Program-made: the position numbers and the translations under genes | Shown: in pieces, positions 10,287 to 21,998 of the stretch | Numbering within the stretch: the first letter of the stretch is position 1 | Layout of the letters: each line of letters starts with the position of its first letter | Origin: Eutreptiella sp. 'Long Island Sound 2002' | Lineage: Eukaryota > Euglenozoa > Euglenophyceae > Eutreptiales > Eutreptiaceae | DNA length: 64,000 nt | Assembly (NCBI GenBank): GCA_964036045.1 | Contig: OZ038383.1 | Span: forward strand, 9,688,430 to 9,752,429 | Direction of reading: 5' to 3' | The notes under the pieces: generated by a model | Database searches by the model: none | What the model saw: the letters and a program-made list of their open reading frames with translations, nothing else | What the model was told of the DNA's origin: nothing

Positions 10287-11082
10287 GAAAAGTTTATAGT
10301 GTTTTCAGCACTGTGTTTTTGCTTCTCCTGCTGCTTGTTGTTGCTATAGGGTGTCCTGCTGCTGGTTTTGGATGATGAAAAGCTTTTGTTTGTTGAAATA
10401 CAGTAAAGCCAACTCAATCCAGGATAGCCCAAGCCAACAGTATGCAAAGAGAAGGTGATTCAGGATCAAAGCATGAAGGGCTGCAGTGTAAACAGTGAAA
10501 GATGATTAGATATTCACAGAAACTGCAACTCAGGATACAAATGAATGCATATTCACAGAGATAGCTGAAATGTTTTGGGAAAAGAGTTAGAAAACTGCCT
10601 CAGGATCACTCTCTCTCCATAGTGCCATCTTAGGAGATGTGCACTCTTTGTTTTGGGTCCCATATGTGCTGAGGTGGCATGGTATGTGGCGATGAGGTCA
10701 CTGCCATGTCACATGGGATCTTCCTACTTAGTTAGGCTGACCAGGAATTGAACCCAGGACCTCTCAAAAAGAGGTGCCTAACCCCCTAGGGTGCATACCA
10801 CTAGGGCAGATAAGTATTCATGGAAAAACATAGATAAATTCATAGGTTCTACCTTAGGTATGTCAGTGCTCAGTCAACTCAGGAAAAGATGTTTTACTTC
10901 TGATTGAAAGGGGATTAAGGGGTCCACTCCATATCCTGATTGGGTGTTTGGTTCCATAGGTCAAAATGTGTTCTCACCACTTTTGGCTGGACCAATACTA
11001 AGATAAAAATGCATGGATGCTCAGTGCATCTCTAATACAACTAGAGTATGTCCCAAAGCAATGGAAAAGCACTTTTTCTTAC
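10287..11082 (-). repeat. 5' LTR of R1
   Basis: About 796 bp from the R2 pol junction at 11082 down to the PBS. Positions 10603-11082 match 1-480 base for base by eye. The LTR ends are not TG...CA: it starts GTAAG on the minus strand. It carries the second tRNA-like segment (10741-10808). At its outer end the R2 pol reading frame stops abruptly. Confidence 0.8.
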
Positions 11083-13809
11083 TTTGAGCATGGTCGTCAT
11101 GGGGGCTGCATACTCGGCATACATTTTGATATACCCCGAGTAGTAGTTGCAGAACCCCAGATACGCCCGTAGCTCAGAGACCGTTTTGGGCTTTTCCCAG
11201 TGCTCGATCGCAGCCACCTTGCCAGGTATGGGCTTTCGCTGCCCGTTCCCGACTACGTGGCCAGCGAAGACCACCTCGCTTACCGCAATGGTGGCCTTGT
11301 CACTGCTGCCTGTGAGTTTGTGCCGAACCAGAAGGTCCAGCACCCGAGTGACGTCCCTCTCGTGTGCCTCCAGGAGCTCCTCGTAGCTCATGCTGGGGTC
11401 CCCGGACGCGATGATCACGTCGTCCACGAAGGGGTCCGCACAGTCGCGCACCGGCTCAAGCAGGTTCTCCAGCATCCGCTGAAAAGCCGCATTGCCGTTG
11501 GTAACGCCCATGGGCATCACCTTCCACTGGAGAGGTCCAAGTGGGGTGCTCATGGCTGTGCAGGCACGGGACTCCTCGGCGAGAGGCATCTGATGATAAC
11601 CATGTTTCAGGTCAATCACCGTGAAGATCCTCCGCCGGTGTTGCTTTTGCAGCATGTCCTCAATGAGGGGCAGCGTATAGCTGTCGTGCTGCGTTTGGGC
11701 GTTCAGGCCGCGGTAGTCGACCACGAGCCGCCACTCACCGGCAACCTTCTTGGGGACGACGAAGCAGGGAGAGGCCCACTCGGAGTGGCACGGCTCAAGC
11801 CAGCCTCTCTGGATGAAGTCACGGAGGATCTTCTCCATGGCCTCTTTCCTCTCGCCCCTCAGGGCAAACTCCCGGTGTCGATACACACGGGGGTCCTGCT
11901 TCAGTCGTATCTTGGCCTCGCCATACGGTCCACGCACCGGTGGGGGGAACACAGGCTTTCCGCTGAAGAAGGTCTCGCCATACTTCTGCTTCAGCCTGGC
12001 CCTCAACGCCTGGATCTTGGGGCAGTCATCGGACTCCGCCTTGGCTTTTCCGGGCACTTGAACCACGGAGCTTACTTGAGGGGTAGCTACTCCGCTCGCT
12101 TTCGGCTCAGGTGGTCTTCCCAGGTGGCCCAAAGGGCCATCTCTGGTTTTGCCTCGGAACAGATCGCCGTAGGTGGGTGGGTTACCGCCAGGCGGCTCGT
12201 CTTGGCTGGACATGTGATCCAGCACCCTCTGTACGAAGGTATCCCCGTCATAGGAACCAGAGACGATTGAGTCCACTTCCCACCAGGCTTTGTCCTGGCC
12301 TTTGCCCTCACGCTGGTTCCCCCAGTCGTGAAAGGGCTGATCCATATACCCCTGAACCAGATCCCACTCCTCTTCAGTGAGGGGGTCTTCGGAGTCCGAT
12401 TCTCCGATGTCAACAGGGGGAACCGCAAAGCATTGCCTCCAAGGCTCTGCTATGATACGGTTGACACACACGAAGTCCGTGGTGTTGGCCTGATCAAGGC
12501 CCCCATCCACATAGTGGAATTCTGTTGGCCATCTCTGGGGTGGCATGGGCTGTCCCTTAGCGTCCTGATAGACACTCTCTCCAGCCGGTAGGACGACCTT
12601 GTTCAAGGTCATGTTGGTCGATGAGGCTACCCAATGTCGGGTACTTTCCTCCTCGGTGCATCCCATAGGAACAACCAGCACTGCCTTGGAGCGGTCCTTG
12701 CGAATCTTCGCTATCGCTCTTGGAATGTCCCAACGGGGGCAATGGATCCACATCAATCCCTGATGCGGACCCCAGTGCTTCTTCCACGCGGAGTCCTGTG
12801 CGCTCCAGTACTTCTCACACACCCGAAGATGGGCGGAGGTTCCTGAAGAGAACGCATCCAGGGCCAGATCAGACGCTCCCAGGTCCGCGACCACTCGGTT
12901 CGCCACTTCCGGCCTTACGCCGTACTCCTGGTTTGCTGGCCCAGTGGGCTCAGTGTCCAGCGCGGCCACTTCGAGCTGATTGCGTTCGGGGTGGATCCAT
13001 TGGCATTCCACATGGTGCTCAGGTGACGAAAGCCACGAGAGTTGGTCGTCCTGGTACAGGGTCATGGAAGCCTGGGCCGGGAGGACGCCGGAGTCCGTCT
13101 CCATCATGAAGTCGTACCCGACGATCATGTCCCAGTCCATCTCGGCCTCGTAGAAGCTACCGTGCAGGAGGATTTCCTTGCCGAGGTCTGGGCGGCTCAG
13201 CTCACGATGGTTCACGAACTGCAGCCCAATGGCCGCTTCCTTCGTGCCTCCCACCATGTACTGGCCGTTCGCCACCTTCAGCCTGACAGGTTTCCGACTG
13301 TCGGTAAGACACTCTGGCGGAAGTAGGCCAGCCTTGACCAAGCTGACTTGAGCTCCCGTGTCGACCAACACGTCGAAAACCTTTTCCACTTCCCCGCATA
13401 AGGCAGGGACCTTAAGATGCAACTGCCGCTCGCGACCGACACGGCGCACGGCGTGCAAGCTCAGGATCTCCGGCCGTTCCAGAAGCTCAACAAGCGACTG
13501 GTGCAGGTCGTGGACAATGGGCTCAGGCTGCCCATCTGCAGCATCCAGCTGCGGTCCGGGTGATCCTCCGATACTCTCGGATAGATCCTGTAGTACATCA
13601 AACACATTCTTGGTCGCGAAGGACGGACGGGTGCAAGGGTTCGTGCCTTCACTTGCCCTCACCCCGCCTCCGCGACTGGGCGCCGGACCGGGCCTTCCGC
13701 CCGCGGCAGTCCCCTTGTGCTTATCGACTCCCGACTGGGATGGATCGGCGCTTCCCACGTCACCATCCTGCGACCGCCCTAGCTGGGGCCGTTGGCTGCA
13801 GGGGCTCCG
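11083..13809 (-). pseudogene. pol: R2 Pol, truncated by insertion of R1
   Basis: A Ty3/gypsy-type Pol related to R4 Pol. Numbered from 13758, it has protease DTGA (about residues 133-136), a Dam-like scaffold without the NPP motif (about 12590-12870) and RT with FVDD (11419-11430). It then breaks at TTMLKV, the position where the R4 homologue continues into the RNase H region. The last 12 codons of the open frame (11041-11082) are R1 LTR sequence. RNase H, integrase and chromodomain must lie on the far side of R1, outside the window. The frame continues from gag across one UAG. The codon at 13758 is GTG for Gly-Ser-Ala-Asp, so there is no independent ATG start. Confidence 0.9.
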
Positions 13810-13812
13810 CTA
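13807..13812 (-). promoter_or_regulatory. Candidate gag readthrough stop of R2 (UAG CGG)
   Basis: The R2 gag stop UAG (13810-13812) is followed in frame by CGG AGC CCC, and pol stays open in that frame. R4 has UAG AGG AGC CCC and R3 has UAG GGG AGC at the same place. This suggests a conserved readthrough context. Confidence 0.6.
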
Positions 13813-16800
13813 GGGGGCGTCGGTTGTGGAAGAGGGGGTGTTCTCCTCGGCCTCAACGTCGTTGACGCCCTTCTTTCTTCCCCCTTTACCTCCTCCTTTA
13901 CCCTTCTTGTCCTTGTCCTTGTTCTGGTCATTCTGGTTGTTCTCCTTGTTCTTGTTGTCCGACCTGGGGACCCAGTTCCGCTTGATCTCCTGGATCTCCT
14001 TGGCCAACTCGGTCCCCACCGACGACATCAGCTTGGCCAGCTCGTCCTTGTCGACCTCCATTTTGGCTTCCCGGATACCCGCGGGCGCACGCTTCTTCGA
14101 CCCGTGCGCCTTCTTGTAAGCCTCCGTGTCGGCCTTGTGGACGGGGCATGTTCGGTGGTCATGGTTGAAGCCTTTCTTCCTCCCATAAAACACGAAACAG
14201 CCCTGAGGGTGAGCTCGTATGAACTCCCGAAAGGACAGCGGAGGGTCGCCAATGCGGCGAGGGTCCCTCTTCTCCTGCTTCCTCCAACCCTGCTGCAGGG
14301 GCTTCCAGTTTCCCGGCTTGCTCCCCGTGTTCAGGTTCTTGGCCACGAAGGCACAAACGGCCACTTCGGCGGGCTCATCGTCGTCGTCATCGTCGACGAG
14401 AGTCTCATCGCCGCCGGCTCCCGCTGGGTCCATGGCAGATTCCCCGCCAGGTCCCTCGCCAACGTAGTTGACGTCGCGGTCGCCGGGCCTCAACCCGCGG
14501 GTGTGGTGGAGGTTTCGGTACTCCTTGAGTACTTCCTCGCCAACCCACTCCAGGATCTCGTCGCAGCTCATCCGCGCCGGGATGGGCTGCAGACGGATGG
14601 TCTGGCCGCTCAACTCACAATCGTCAAGGCGCCACATCGCGGTCTTCTCGCGATCGCCCGAGACGGTGATGAGAAGAGCGTTCCGCAGGGAGTGCCGTTT
14701 GACATCCCGGGCCACGTTCTTCTTCGCCCAAGACACCACGTTCGTATGATACTCCTTGGGGAGCATCATCTTGACCGTGTGGTTGGACTTGGCCCGCTTG
14801 GATTCCTCCTTGGTGACCCTTTTGATCCATGCTTCCGGCAGCATGGAGAGCAGGCGAGCCTGCTCGTCACCCTCGTTCCAGTCCTCCACGTTGCGGCGGA
14901 AGAGGGTGTATTTCCCTCGGAAGTCTCGCCACTCTCGTAGGCGGATCTCCCGTCCATCATGCTCAAGCTTGATGGACTTCCAGCGCTTGGCCGCCACCTG
15001 CGGAGCGTCCACCCGCTCCTGCTCGTTGAGCCACTTCTTGGCTTCCTTGAGGGTCTTGATTTTCCCCTCCTTGGTCGCCATGAAGTATAGCTCTCCGAGC
15101 ACTTCCGGCAGGCGGTACCTGAACCGTTTGAAGACATACTTCTCCGCATCAGCGGGAGGCAGGTCTTCAGTGACGGTCAGCCCCCAATCGTCCAGCTTCT
15201 CCAAGAAGCGGTCGAGGTTGAGGGGGTTGCCATCGTACATGGGGGGCTTGATGTCCTTCAAGTCTTCCCACACGGCGGCGTCCGCGGCCTTAGAGACCAT
15301 GAACGCCGGCCGCGAGGTCGACCGAGGTTCCCATCGGCCTCGCCCACGGACTCCCACGGCCGCCACGTCCATCTCCTCCATGGAATCCCTGTGGCTACGC
15401 CGCGGTTCCTCCACGTACGCTGAACCGAAATGTTCACGCCGTACTGCATCCATGTACGCATCCTCATCACGGCGCCGGCGGCTGCGTTCAGCGGCCTCCC
15501 GTCGTACACCACGCGGCGGGCTGATGTCGAACTCCTCCAGGTCCAGGTCCAGGTCCAGGTCCTCACCTTCGCCGACATCCCACTCCACGTCTCCTCTGGG
15601 GACCTCATCCCTGAGTCCACCATAACGTCCTCCAGCCCTGGGGATTGGCGCCGGGGCTGGTGCCGGGCGTCGGGGGCGTACAGGCGTCCGCGGTGGGGCA
15701 CGGCGGTTGTGGTAGTCCGCGCTGAGCCACTCATCGCGCCATTCCTCACTGCCACTGCCGGGCGGCACGCGCTCGTTGCGGCGGCCCGCGCTGTGGTGAG
15801 AGGGGGCGGTGAGAGAGGGGGCACTGGCGCTGGGGCGACTCCTGGGGGCTCCGCCGGGGGCGTGGGGTCTGCCTGGACCTGGTCCGGGTCCCCAGCCGTC
15901 GTCCGACGAGCCAGACTCCAGGGGTGGGTGGTCGCTGCCGACGCTCCCACGGGCTTCCAGCGCATCCAGCCTCTCCTGCAGGCCGCTGACGACGTTGGTC
16001 AGCGACTTGGTCTCGGCCCTGGCGATGTCCAGGTCCTTCTGCGCGCGCGCGGCGACCCCGGAGATGCGAGCCATCTCGACCTTGCCCGTGTCTACCTCGC
16101 ACTCGAGGGCAAAGACCCTCCTGCGGAGGTAGACAATCCACCGCCAGGTGGTGTCCGGGTCGCCGTTCCCTGGTGGGTCGTCGGGGTCCCCAGGGGGTCC
16201 TCCAGGAGGGCCTCCGCCGGGTCCGCCCGGTCCAGGGGGTCCTCCCCCTCCCGGTGGTCCGCCTCCAGGGGGTCCACTCGGTGGGCGTCCTCCAGGGGGT
16301 CCTGATGGTCCTCCGCCAGGGGGTCCCGGTGGGTCTCCGCCGGGTCGCCTCGGTGGGTCCGAGGATGGGCGCTTCCTCGTGATGCCGAACTCCATGTCGT
16401 CATCCTCGTCCATGTCGCCCCACCTGGGCGTCTCGGTCACGGAGGACTCCGAGCTCCGGTAGGGAGGAGGGGGATCCTCATCCTCACCTTCCGGTTCCAT
16501 GGGGACGTCTCCGCCGCCTCCGCCCGTCCAAGCCACCACTTGGCGATGTCGACGGCCTCGTTCATCCCCGTCACTGGCGGTGAAGAAGGGGTCACTGTCG
16601 TGGGGGTGTCCACCCGTTGGCCTCCGCGGCCTCTCGGGGGTCTTCCCCTTGCCCTTCCTCCGTCGATGGGCGGTGGTGCCGCTGCTCCCACTGCTGCCCG
16701 TGTCCGCCTCATCCAGCTTCATCCTGGAGGAGGCGTCCCCTTCGAAAAGCTTTCGAAGGGTCTCCACTCGTGATCCACCCGGGGGGGTATCGCGGCGGAG

Positions 16801-18186
16801 TTTGGCCTCCGCCTCCTCCATGGCGGCGGCGGTGGCTGCAGCAGCTCGCGCTTCGGCTTCTTCCCGAGCACGAGCCGCCTCGGCTTCCCGGGCCTGCTGC
16901 AGCTGCGCCTTCTGCGCCTCCAACGCCGCCAGCTCCGCCTCCGTCTTGGCCTTCTCCTCAGCGACCTTCCGTCGCGCGGCCTCGATGGCTTCCTTCTTGG
17001 CGGCGTCCTCCTAGGCCTTAGCCGTCGCTTCGGCGTGGGCCCTTTCCTCCGCCTCCTTCTTTGCCCTCTCTTGGGCAAGCGCCTCTTCCAGCGCCTTCAC
17101 CTCGGCCTCCCTGCAGGCAATGGCCTCCTGCGTCAGGCGGGCTTCCTCGTCGGCTGCCGCCAACTCACCGTTGACCTGGGCAGTTGCTGCCCCATGGGCG
17201 GCTACGGCCGTGAGTCCGGCCGCAATGGCCGCCATGGACTGGGTGTGGATGGCCATGCCATGCGCCCACTCCGCAGCCTCCTCCTGGGCGATGCCGGCGG
17301 CACTCTCCACGGCAGCGCTGTACTGCCTGGCCCGTTGCTGGGCAACCCGACGGTTGCAGGGCACCCCACAGGCGCGCTCACAGGCGCGCGCCACGTCCCT
17401 TTCGGGAGGGACGCTGCTGCTGGAGCTGGCCTGGTCGGCCGGCATCCTCCCGCGGTGGGCCGACTCCACGTCGCTGCTGGGGCCTGCTGGGGCCTGCCGG
17501 GCCCTCAGGAGCAGCGGACGGGGCTTGGCCTGGGTCTGCTTGGCGACTTGGATGTAGTCGCCAAGGGTGGTGGAGCCGGGGTGGTGACCACCATTGGCCC
17601 GTTGGGGACTGGGGGCTGGGGTTCCGCCCTTGGCGCCTTGGGCGGCTTCGGCGGCCAGGGACTCCTGGTACTCCCGCCACTTCCGGTCCCGCTTCTTGTC
17701 CCCGGCGGACGGCTTCTCCGTCGCCGGAGACGCGCTGCTGCTGCCCTGCAGCCTGCGCTCGCTCCCCGGTTCGGGGAACTTCTTCTCGATCACGTCCCAC
17801 AAGGAGACGTTGATCGAGGCGCCCGACGGGTAGGCGTTGGGCTCCTCGTCCTCCTCAATCCCGTCGGGACGCAGGCCTTCGCCGGGCCTGTCCGGCCGGG
17901 TCCACGTCCTCCAGCGCCTCTGCTGGTGGCGGTACTCGTACCCTTCCGCCCGCAGCCAGTCCTCCACGGCCTGCAGGCGGTCGGGGGCGATGTCCGTGCG
18001 GAGCTCGAAGCTCCTGGGCATGCCGCCTTCGCACTGGGGGTTGCTGTGGCGGTAGTGCTGGTCCCAAACCAACCCACGCAGCAGGCGTGCTGCATGGGGG
18101 TGGGGCCGCGGCCACGTCCTGCCCGCTTCCTGCCAATTCACCAAGGCAGCGGGGGCGTAGATGGTCTCGAAGTCCTTGATGTGCAC
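13813..18186 (-). pseudogene. gag: R2 Gag, interrupted by one in-frame UAG
   Basis: A very long gag reading frame, about 1450 codons, broken only by UAG at 17011-17013. The codons on both sides encode the same Ala/Glu/Lys-rich coiled-coil-like stretch, so the stop is probably a point mutation. The middle holds a Pro/Gly-rich tract (about 16140-16360) and acidic regions. The C-terminal part matches R4 Gag: DPRRIGDPPLSF here and EPRRIGNPPLSF in R4. The zinc-knuckle-like region reads CFVFYG where R4 has CWVCYG, so one metal-binding Cys is lost. The open frame begins at a GTG (18186) with a stop four codons upstream. The true start is therefore unclear, and the 5' end may be damaged. Confidence 0.75.
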
Positions 18187-18449
18187 TCGTTCAACTCAAC
18201 GAACTGGTTGTGGTTGTTGAGGAGGGTGCTGCAGCACTGGATTGGAAGTGCGGCTGGTGCTGGTCAGCCGGTGGTTGTGGAGGTGGTTGACGCGGCCTTG
18301 CTGGTCGGCCGATGGGACTCCGGGTCGGCCGATGGGGCTGATGCAGGAGTCCTGGTCTGTGCACCTCTTTCACGGTTGCTGCGCGGTCAGGGCGATGCGC
18401 TGGACGGCGCTGCGGGCTCCGTGACGAACTCGGCGCTGTCGCTGAGTGG

Positions 18450-18535
18450 CGCTGCGAGCCGCTGCGCTGCGCTGCGAGACGCTGCGCTGCGCTGCGAGCT
18501 GCGAGCTGCGCCGCGCTGCTGCGACGCGCTGCTCG
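18450..18535. repeat. Low-complexity GCTGCG repeats
   Basis: Short imperfect tandem copies of GCTGCGCTGCGAG. They create spurious Arg/Ala/Ser-rich ORFs on both strands. Confidence 0.7.
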
Positions 18536-21125
18536 GGGTTGGTGGCCCCGAGTGGCACGCGAGGGCTGGGTAACCCCGCGGCGGTGAAACGCTTTTGACG
18601 CGTTCCCGTGGGGGGGCCGGCCACGGGACGCTGCGGTGACACGCACAGGTGAGCAGGCAGGCAAGGCACTACGCTCACAAGGGCATCAATACGCCTGTGT
18701 CATGTGACAAAGCGTTTCAGAATCCTTGCCACTCTGCAAAGAGGGAACGAAAGTATGTACAGCAACACATCAGGATATGTACACATGGGGCTAAGACTGG
18801 ACTGGGGTAAGGGCATCACAGGACCATAGACACTCAGTCCCAACTCATATCCCAATCCCAGGTCCGACCCTCTCAGTGGCTGATGGGGGCGGGGGCTCAA
18901 ACACAACCCATGCCCTGCTCAGTCCGGACCCTGAAACCCTGCCAATAGGGGGGGTGTCCCGCCCAGCCACAGGCGAGTTCCTGGGAACCAAGGAGCTCCA
19001 AGGCCAACCGACAGTGGCTCCCTATGCTCCTCTAATGGCAGGTCCCAACTCTACTCTGAGCCAGAGATATGGCCCCGCCATTATCACCCAGGAGTTGGTA
19101 GCTGAAAATGGGCTGTTTCAGCCCAAACTGAAATTAACTCAAAAATCCCCAAAACTGACCCCTCGTCCGGACCCGCCAGAGGTAGGGACGAGGCAACTGA
19201 CCCTGTGCCCTTCGAGTACGAACCCCCTGGAGCCCTCACCCAACCTGGTTCCCTCTGAGGTCCCGGCATCAGGGCAACACGGATGAGTCATGTGGGGTCA
19301 TGATGCCAAAATCACCAAAATTGGCGTCATTCCCACGCGTGGCTCGCCCGGCCAAGGTAAGGCCAATGGCTCACAGGGTAGGAGGCAGGACCTAGGACTC
19401 ATATCTGAGTGTACAACTTGGACTTAGGTCCGGGCTCTCTCTGGGCTTAGAGAAATGGGGCCGCCAATTGACCACACGGAAGGGGGAAATTGGGGTCCCA
19501 AAATTGGGTCATTTTGGCTGCCTGAAATGAGCCAAAATTCGGTGTGCTCCCAATAGTATATCTCCACGCCGGCTTGGAGATCGGATCCGCCATTCCATGC
19601 GTGATCCATCGGGAGCCCAACGGAGACTCCCATGCCCTTGGCTCTCAAAGATCTCCATGCCACTCGGCGTGGTGACGATCCCAATTGGGTCCACAAATGC
19701 AAAAATGGCAAAATTGCCCATACCCAATTTGGCCTAGCGCCTTAACGAAGGCGGCTCCGCTTCGCCCACGTAGTGTGTGGACCATGGGGACCATTACCCA
19801 TAACACCCATGTCATATATGGTCCATTGGTCCATGCGTCCGGCGTGCACGAAGGTTAGAACATGGGGCACGGCGGGCAGCAAAAGTGGAAAAATGCTCAA
19901 AATGGCCAAAAATGCGCACACTCATGGTTGGGGCAAATGAGGCACATGCCCGACTCGGACCGGAGTGTGCCATAGGATTGGTGTCAAGTCATATTGGTCC
20001 AACATATCTTTTGGGCGTCGCCCAACTCCTCCGATATTGGGAATGGCAGGGTCGCCAAGTGAGCCCATGATTTGGGATAGTCCCAAATCGCCAACATGGC
20101 GGCCACGGTATGTCAAGCCTAAGAGGAGTTATTCGCCGGGTCCAAGATATGTTGGGCACCGAAGTATGTACCCTCATATCATACTTGGGTCATGATGTCA
20201 ATTGAGCGCAACGTTGAGATACACGGTCGCCACTTGACATCATGACGAGCCAAAAATGGCAAAATTGGCACAATGACACACAAAAGTGCCTTGAAAGGTC
20301 TACAATTATATTATAATATCTCCGGCTTGGATCGTGCAATCACTTAATCCTTCTAAACACAATGCCTTGACACCATTGACCTTCGATCCCACATATGTGC
20401 TCCACTTGGGGCGCCTTGAAAGGTTACGAGCGCTACTTCCCAAGTGGGCACATGAAAATATGGAAAATTGTAAAACACACACCTTGCTCCCAACGAATCG
20501 CTTCGGGATCACCACACAAGCTTCCCTTCACGAAGGTTAGGCATGCAATTGACTGTAGGGAGTATGGAGAAGGGGCTTGCACAATATGAGGTCCATTGGC
20601 GGGTTCGACTTGGAGCAATGGACCCGCCAAATGGGCACGCAACACAACACATGGCACATACCACATATTGCCCAAAAAGGTAGCTCCCACCACGATATGT
20701 CATGCCCCTCCAAGGGCATAACTTTGTGTCAATCGCTCATAGGAACTCAAGGAGAGTTCCTATGCCACACCAACACTTGCGCGCTACACTCGAAAGTTCT
20801 CTTAACGCACGCAATATCATGGCCAAAGAGTTATAACGCAAACTCTACCCAATTGACCATGATCCATTACACTAGCGCGCACGTGTGGAAACGCAAGGCA
20901 TATAATGCTTCCTAAATTACGTCGGGAGTATTGTAAATACATCCCACGTTTCCTTATCGTAATTCCTCGCAAGCAACACGAGATATGACCTTCACAAGTG
21001 GCCTCACGAATCAACTTTGTTTTGCCCATATCTTTAAGACAAATGGAGGGCAGGATAAAAGGGAAGTTGATTCGTGCATACGGAAGCACGTAGGTCCACT
21101 CGAAAGAGGTCAAATCAAGTGCGGG

Positions 21126-21157
21126 GATGTCGAAGTCGAAAATCCGATTTCGACATC
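21126..21157. other. Inverted repeat in the R2 LTR, conserved in R4
   Basis: GATGTCGAA pairs with TTCGACATC around a short centre. The same 32-bp inverted repeat occurs at 42837-42868 in the R4 LTR, although the flanks have diverged. Confidence 0.65.
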
Positions 21158-21542
21158 CTGAAAAATTCGGATTAAGGTTGCGAGTATTAAGTATGAAAAT
21201 TGCGGAAGCATCCATGCAGTTCCTGGCGACTTTGGAGCCTTCGTGACGGATAGCGTTAAAATTTCCATTATAAACAGTTAAACTGGCGGTTACGGTAAAG
21301 TCGCGAACCAACCGCCAGCAGTCAAAACAGTGAGTATCGGAACGGAAGCGTAAAAATTGACGGAAACAATATGAAAATAAAACCCTGTTGATCCCTGATA
21401 TTCTGATACACAAATCTCCGCTGGCGGTGCATCGGTTGCCGATGCGGGGCTTCACGGCACGGAACACGCCGTGCATGGGGTTAGTGGACCGGAGACCGGT
21501 TGTATGCCGTAACCTGGCCATGGGGTTCTGGGTACCGCTTCA

Positions 21543-21982
21543 CTATTGGGGGTAGAACCGGAGACTCGAACACCAACGGAGGCGAGAGCAGCAACAACAG
21601 AAGCAAGATCCATGTTGAGTGTTATCCGGCAGAAAATCCCAGTCTATGAAGAAAATTGATGCGGATTATTCTAAATACATCTGAGTGTCCAAAACTGTCT
21701 GAAAAGATTTATATAAATCCAATTGTGAAAAATGTTTGGCCGATCTGGCCCGCGAGCGCGCGTCAGCGGCAAATGGCGATTCCAGCTAAATGATCGGAAC
21801 GCGGCGGATTTACGGGGAATGGACCGCGGAATCAGATCCGGCATATCAGAAATATATAGGTCTGATCCTGAGACTGAGCTGCGAGGCGGCAATTCCGCCG
21901 AAGCAAAGAAAATGACCAAAATGTAGTCAATCTGGGGCAGATCTGCTAAAATCTGAGCAGATGGGGGTTAGCCGCACTTACA
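21543..21982 (-). repeat. 3' LTR of R3, cut by R2
   Basis: 440 bp matching 31795-32234 without an indel and apparently without a difference. It starts TGTAAGTGCGG on the minus strand after a purine tract and is cut at 21543 where the R2 LTR begins. It includes the gag ATG (21611-21613) and the first 23 or so gag codons, because in this family the gag start lies within the LTR. Confidence 0.85.
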
Positions 21983-21998
21983 CTCCCCCTCCAAAAAC
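21983..21998 (-). other. Polypurine tract of R3
   Basis: The minus strand reads TTTTTGGAGGGGGAG immediately before the LTR start TGTAAG. The same tract occurs in R5 at 58679-58693. Confidence 0.8.

Larger units (their letters stand above)
18187..21542 (-). repeat. 5' LTR and leader of R2
   Basis: About 3.3 kb with no credible gene. The outer end on the minus strand is TGAAGCGGTACC, similar to the R4 LTR start TGAAGCCGGTTC. Several blocks (about 20690-21430) resemble the R4 5' LTR (42390-43130), including a shared hairpin and the segment CCTGATATTCTGATA. This marks it as a related, diverged LTR. I could not identify the PBS, so the inner LTR edge is unknown. A GCTGCGCTGCGAG-type low-complexity run lies at about 18450-18535. 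Confidence 0.6.

Noticed and set aside
11200-12270. A 356-codon plus-strand ORF
   Set aside because: Antisense shadow of R2 pol in GC-rich sequence, with no recognisable domain.
13792-14940. A 382-codon plus-strand ORF
   Set aside because: Antisense shadow of R2 gag.
18187-18300. Primer binding site of R2
   Set aside because: No sequence complementary to an initiator-Met tRNA end was found near the gag start.
21545-21613. A tandem second R3 copy (a gag start to the left of the 3' LTR)
   Set aside because: Explained by the gag ATG lying inside the LTR itself, as shown by R5.
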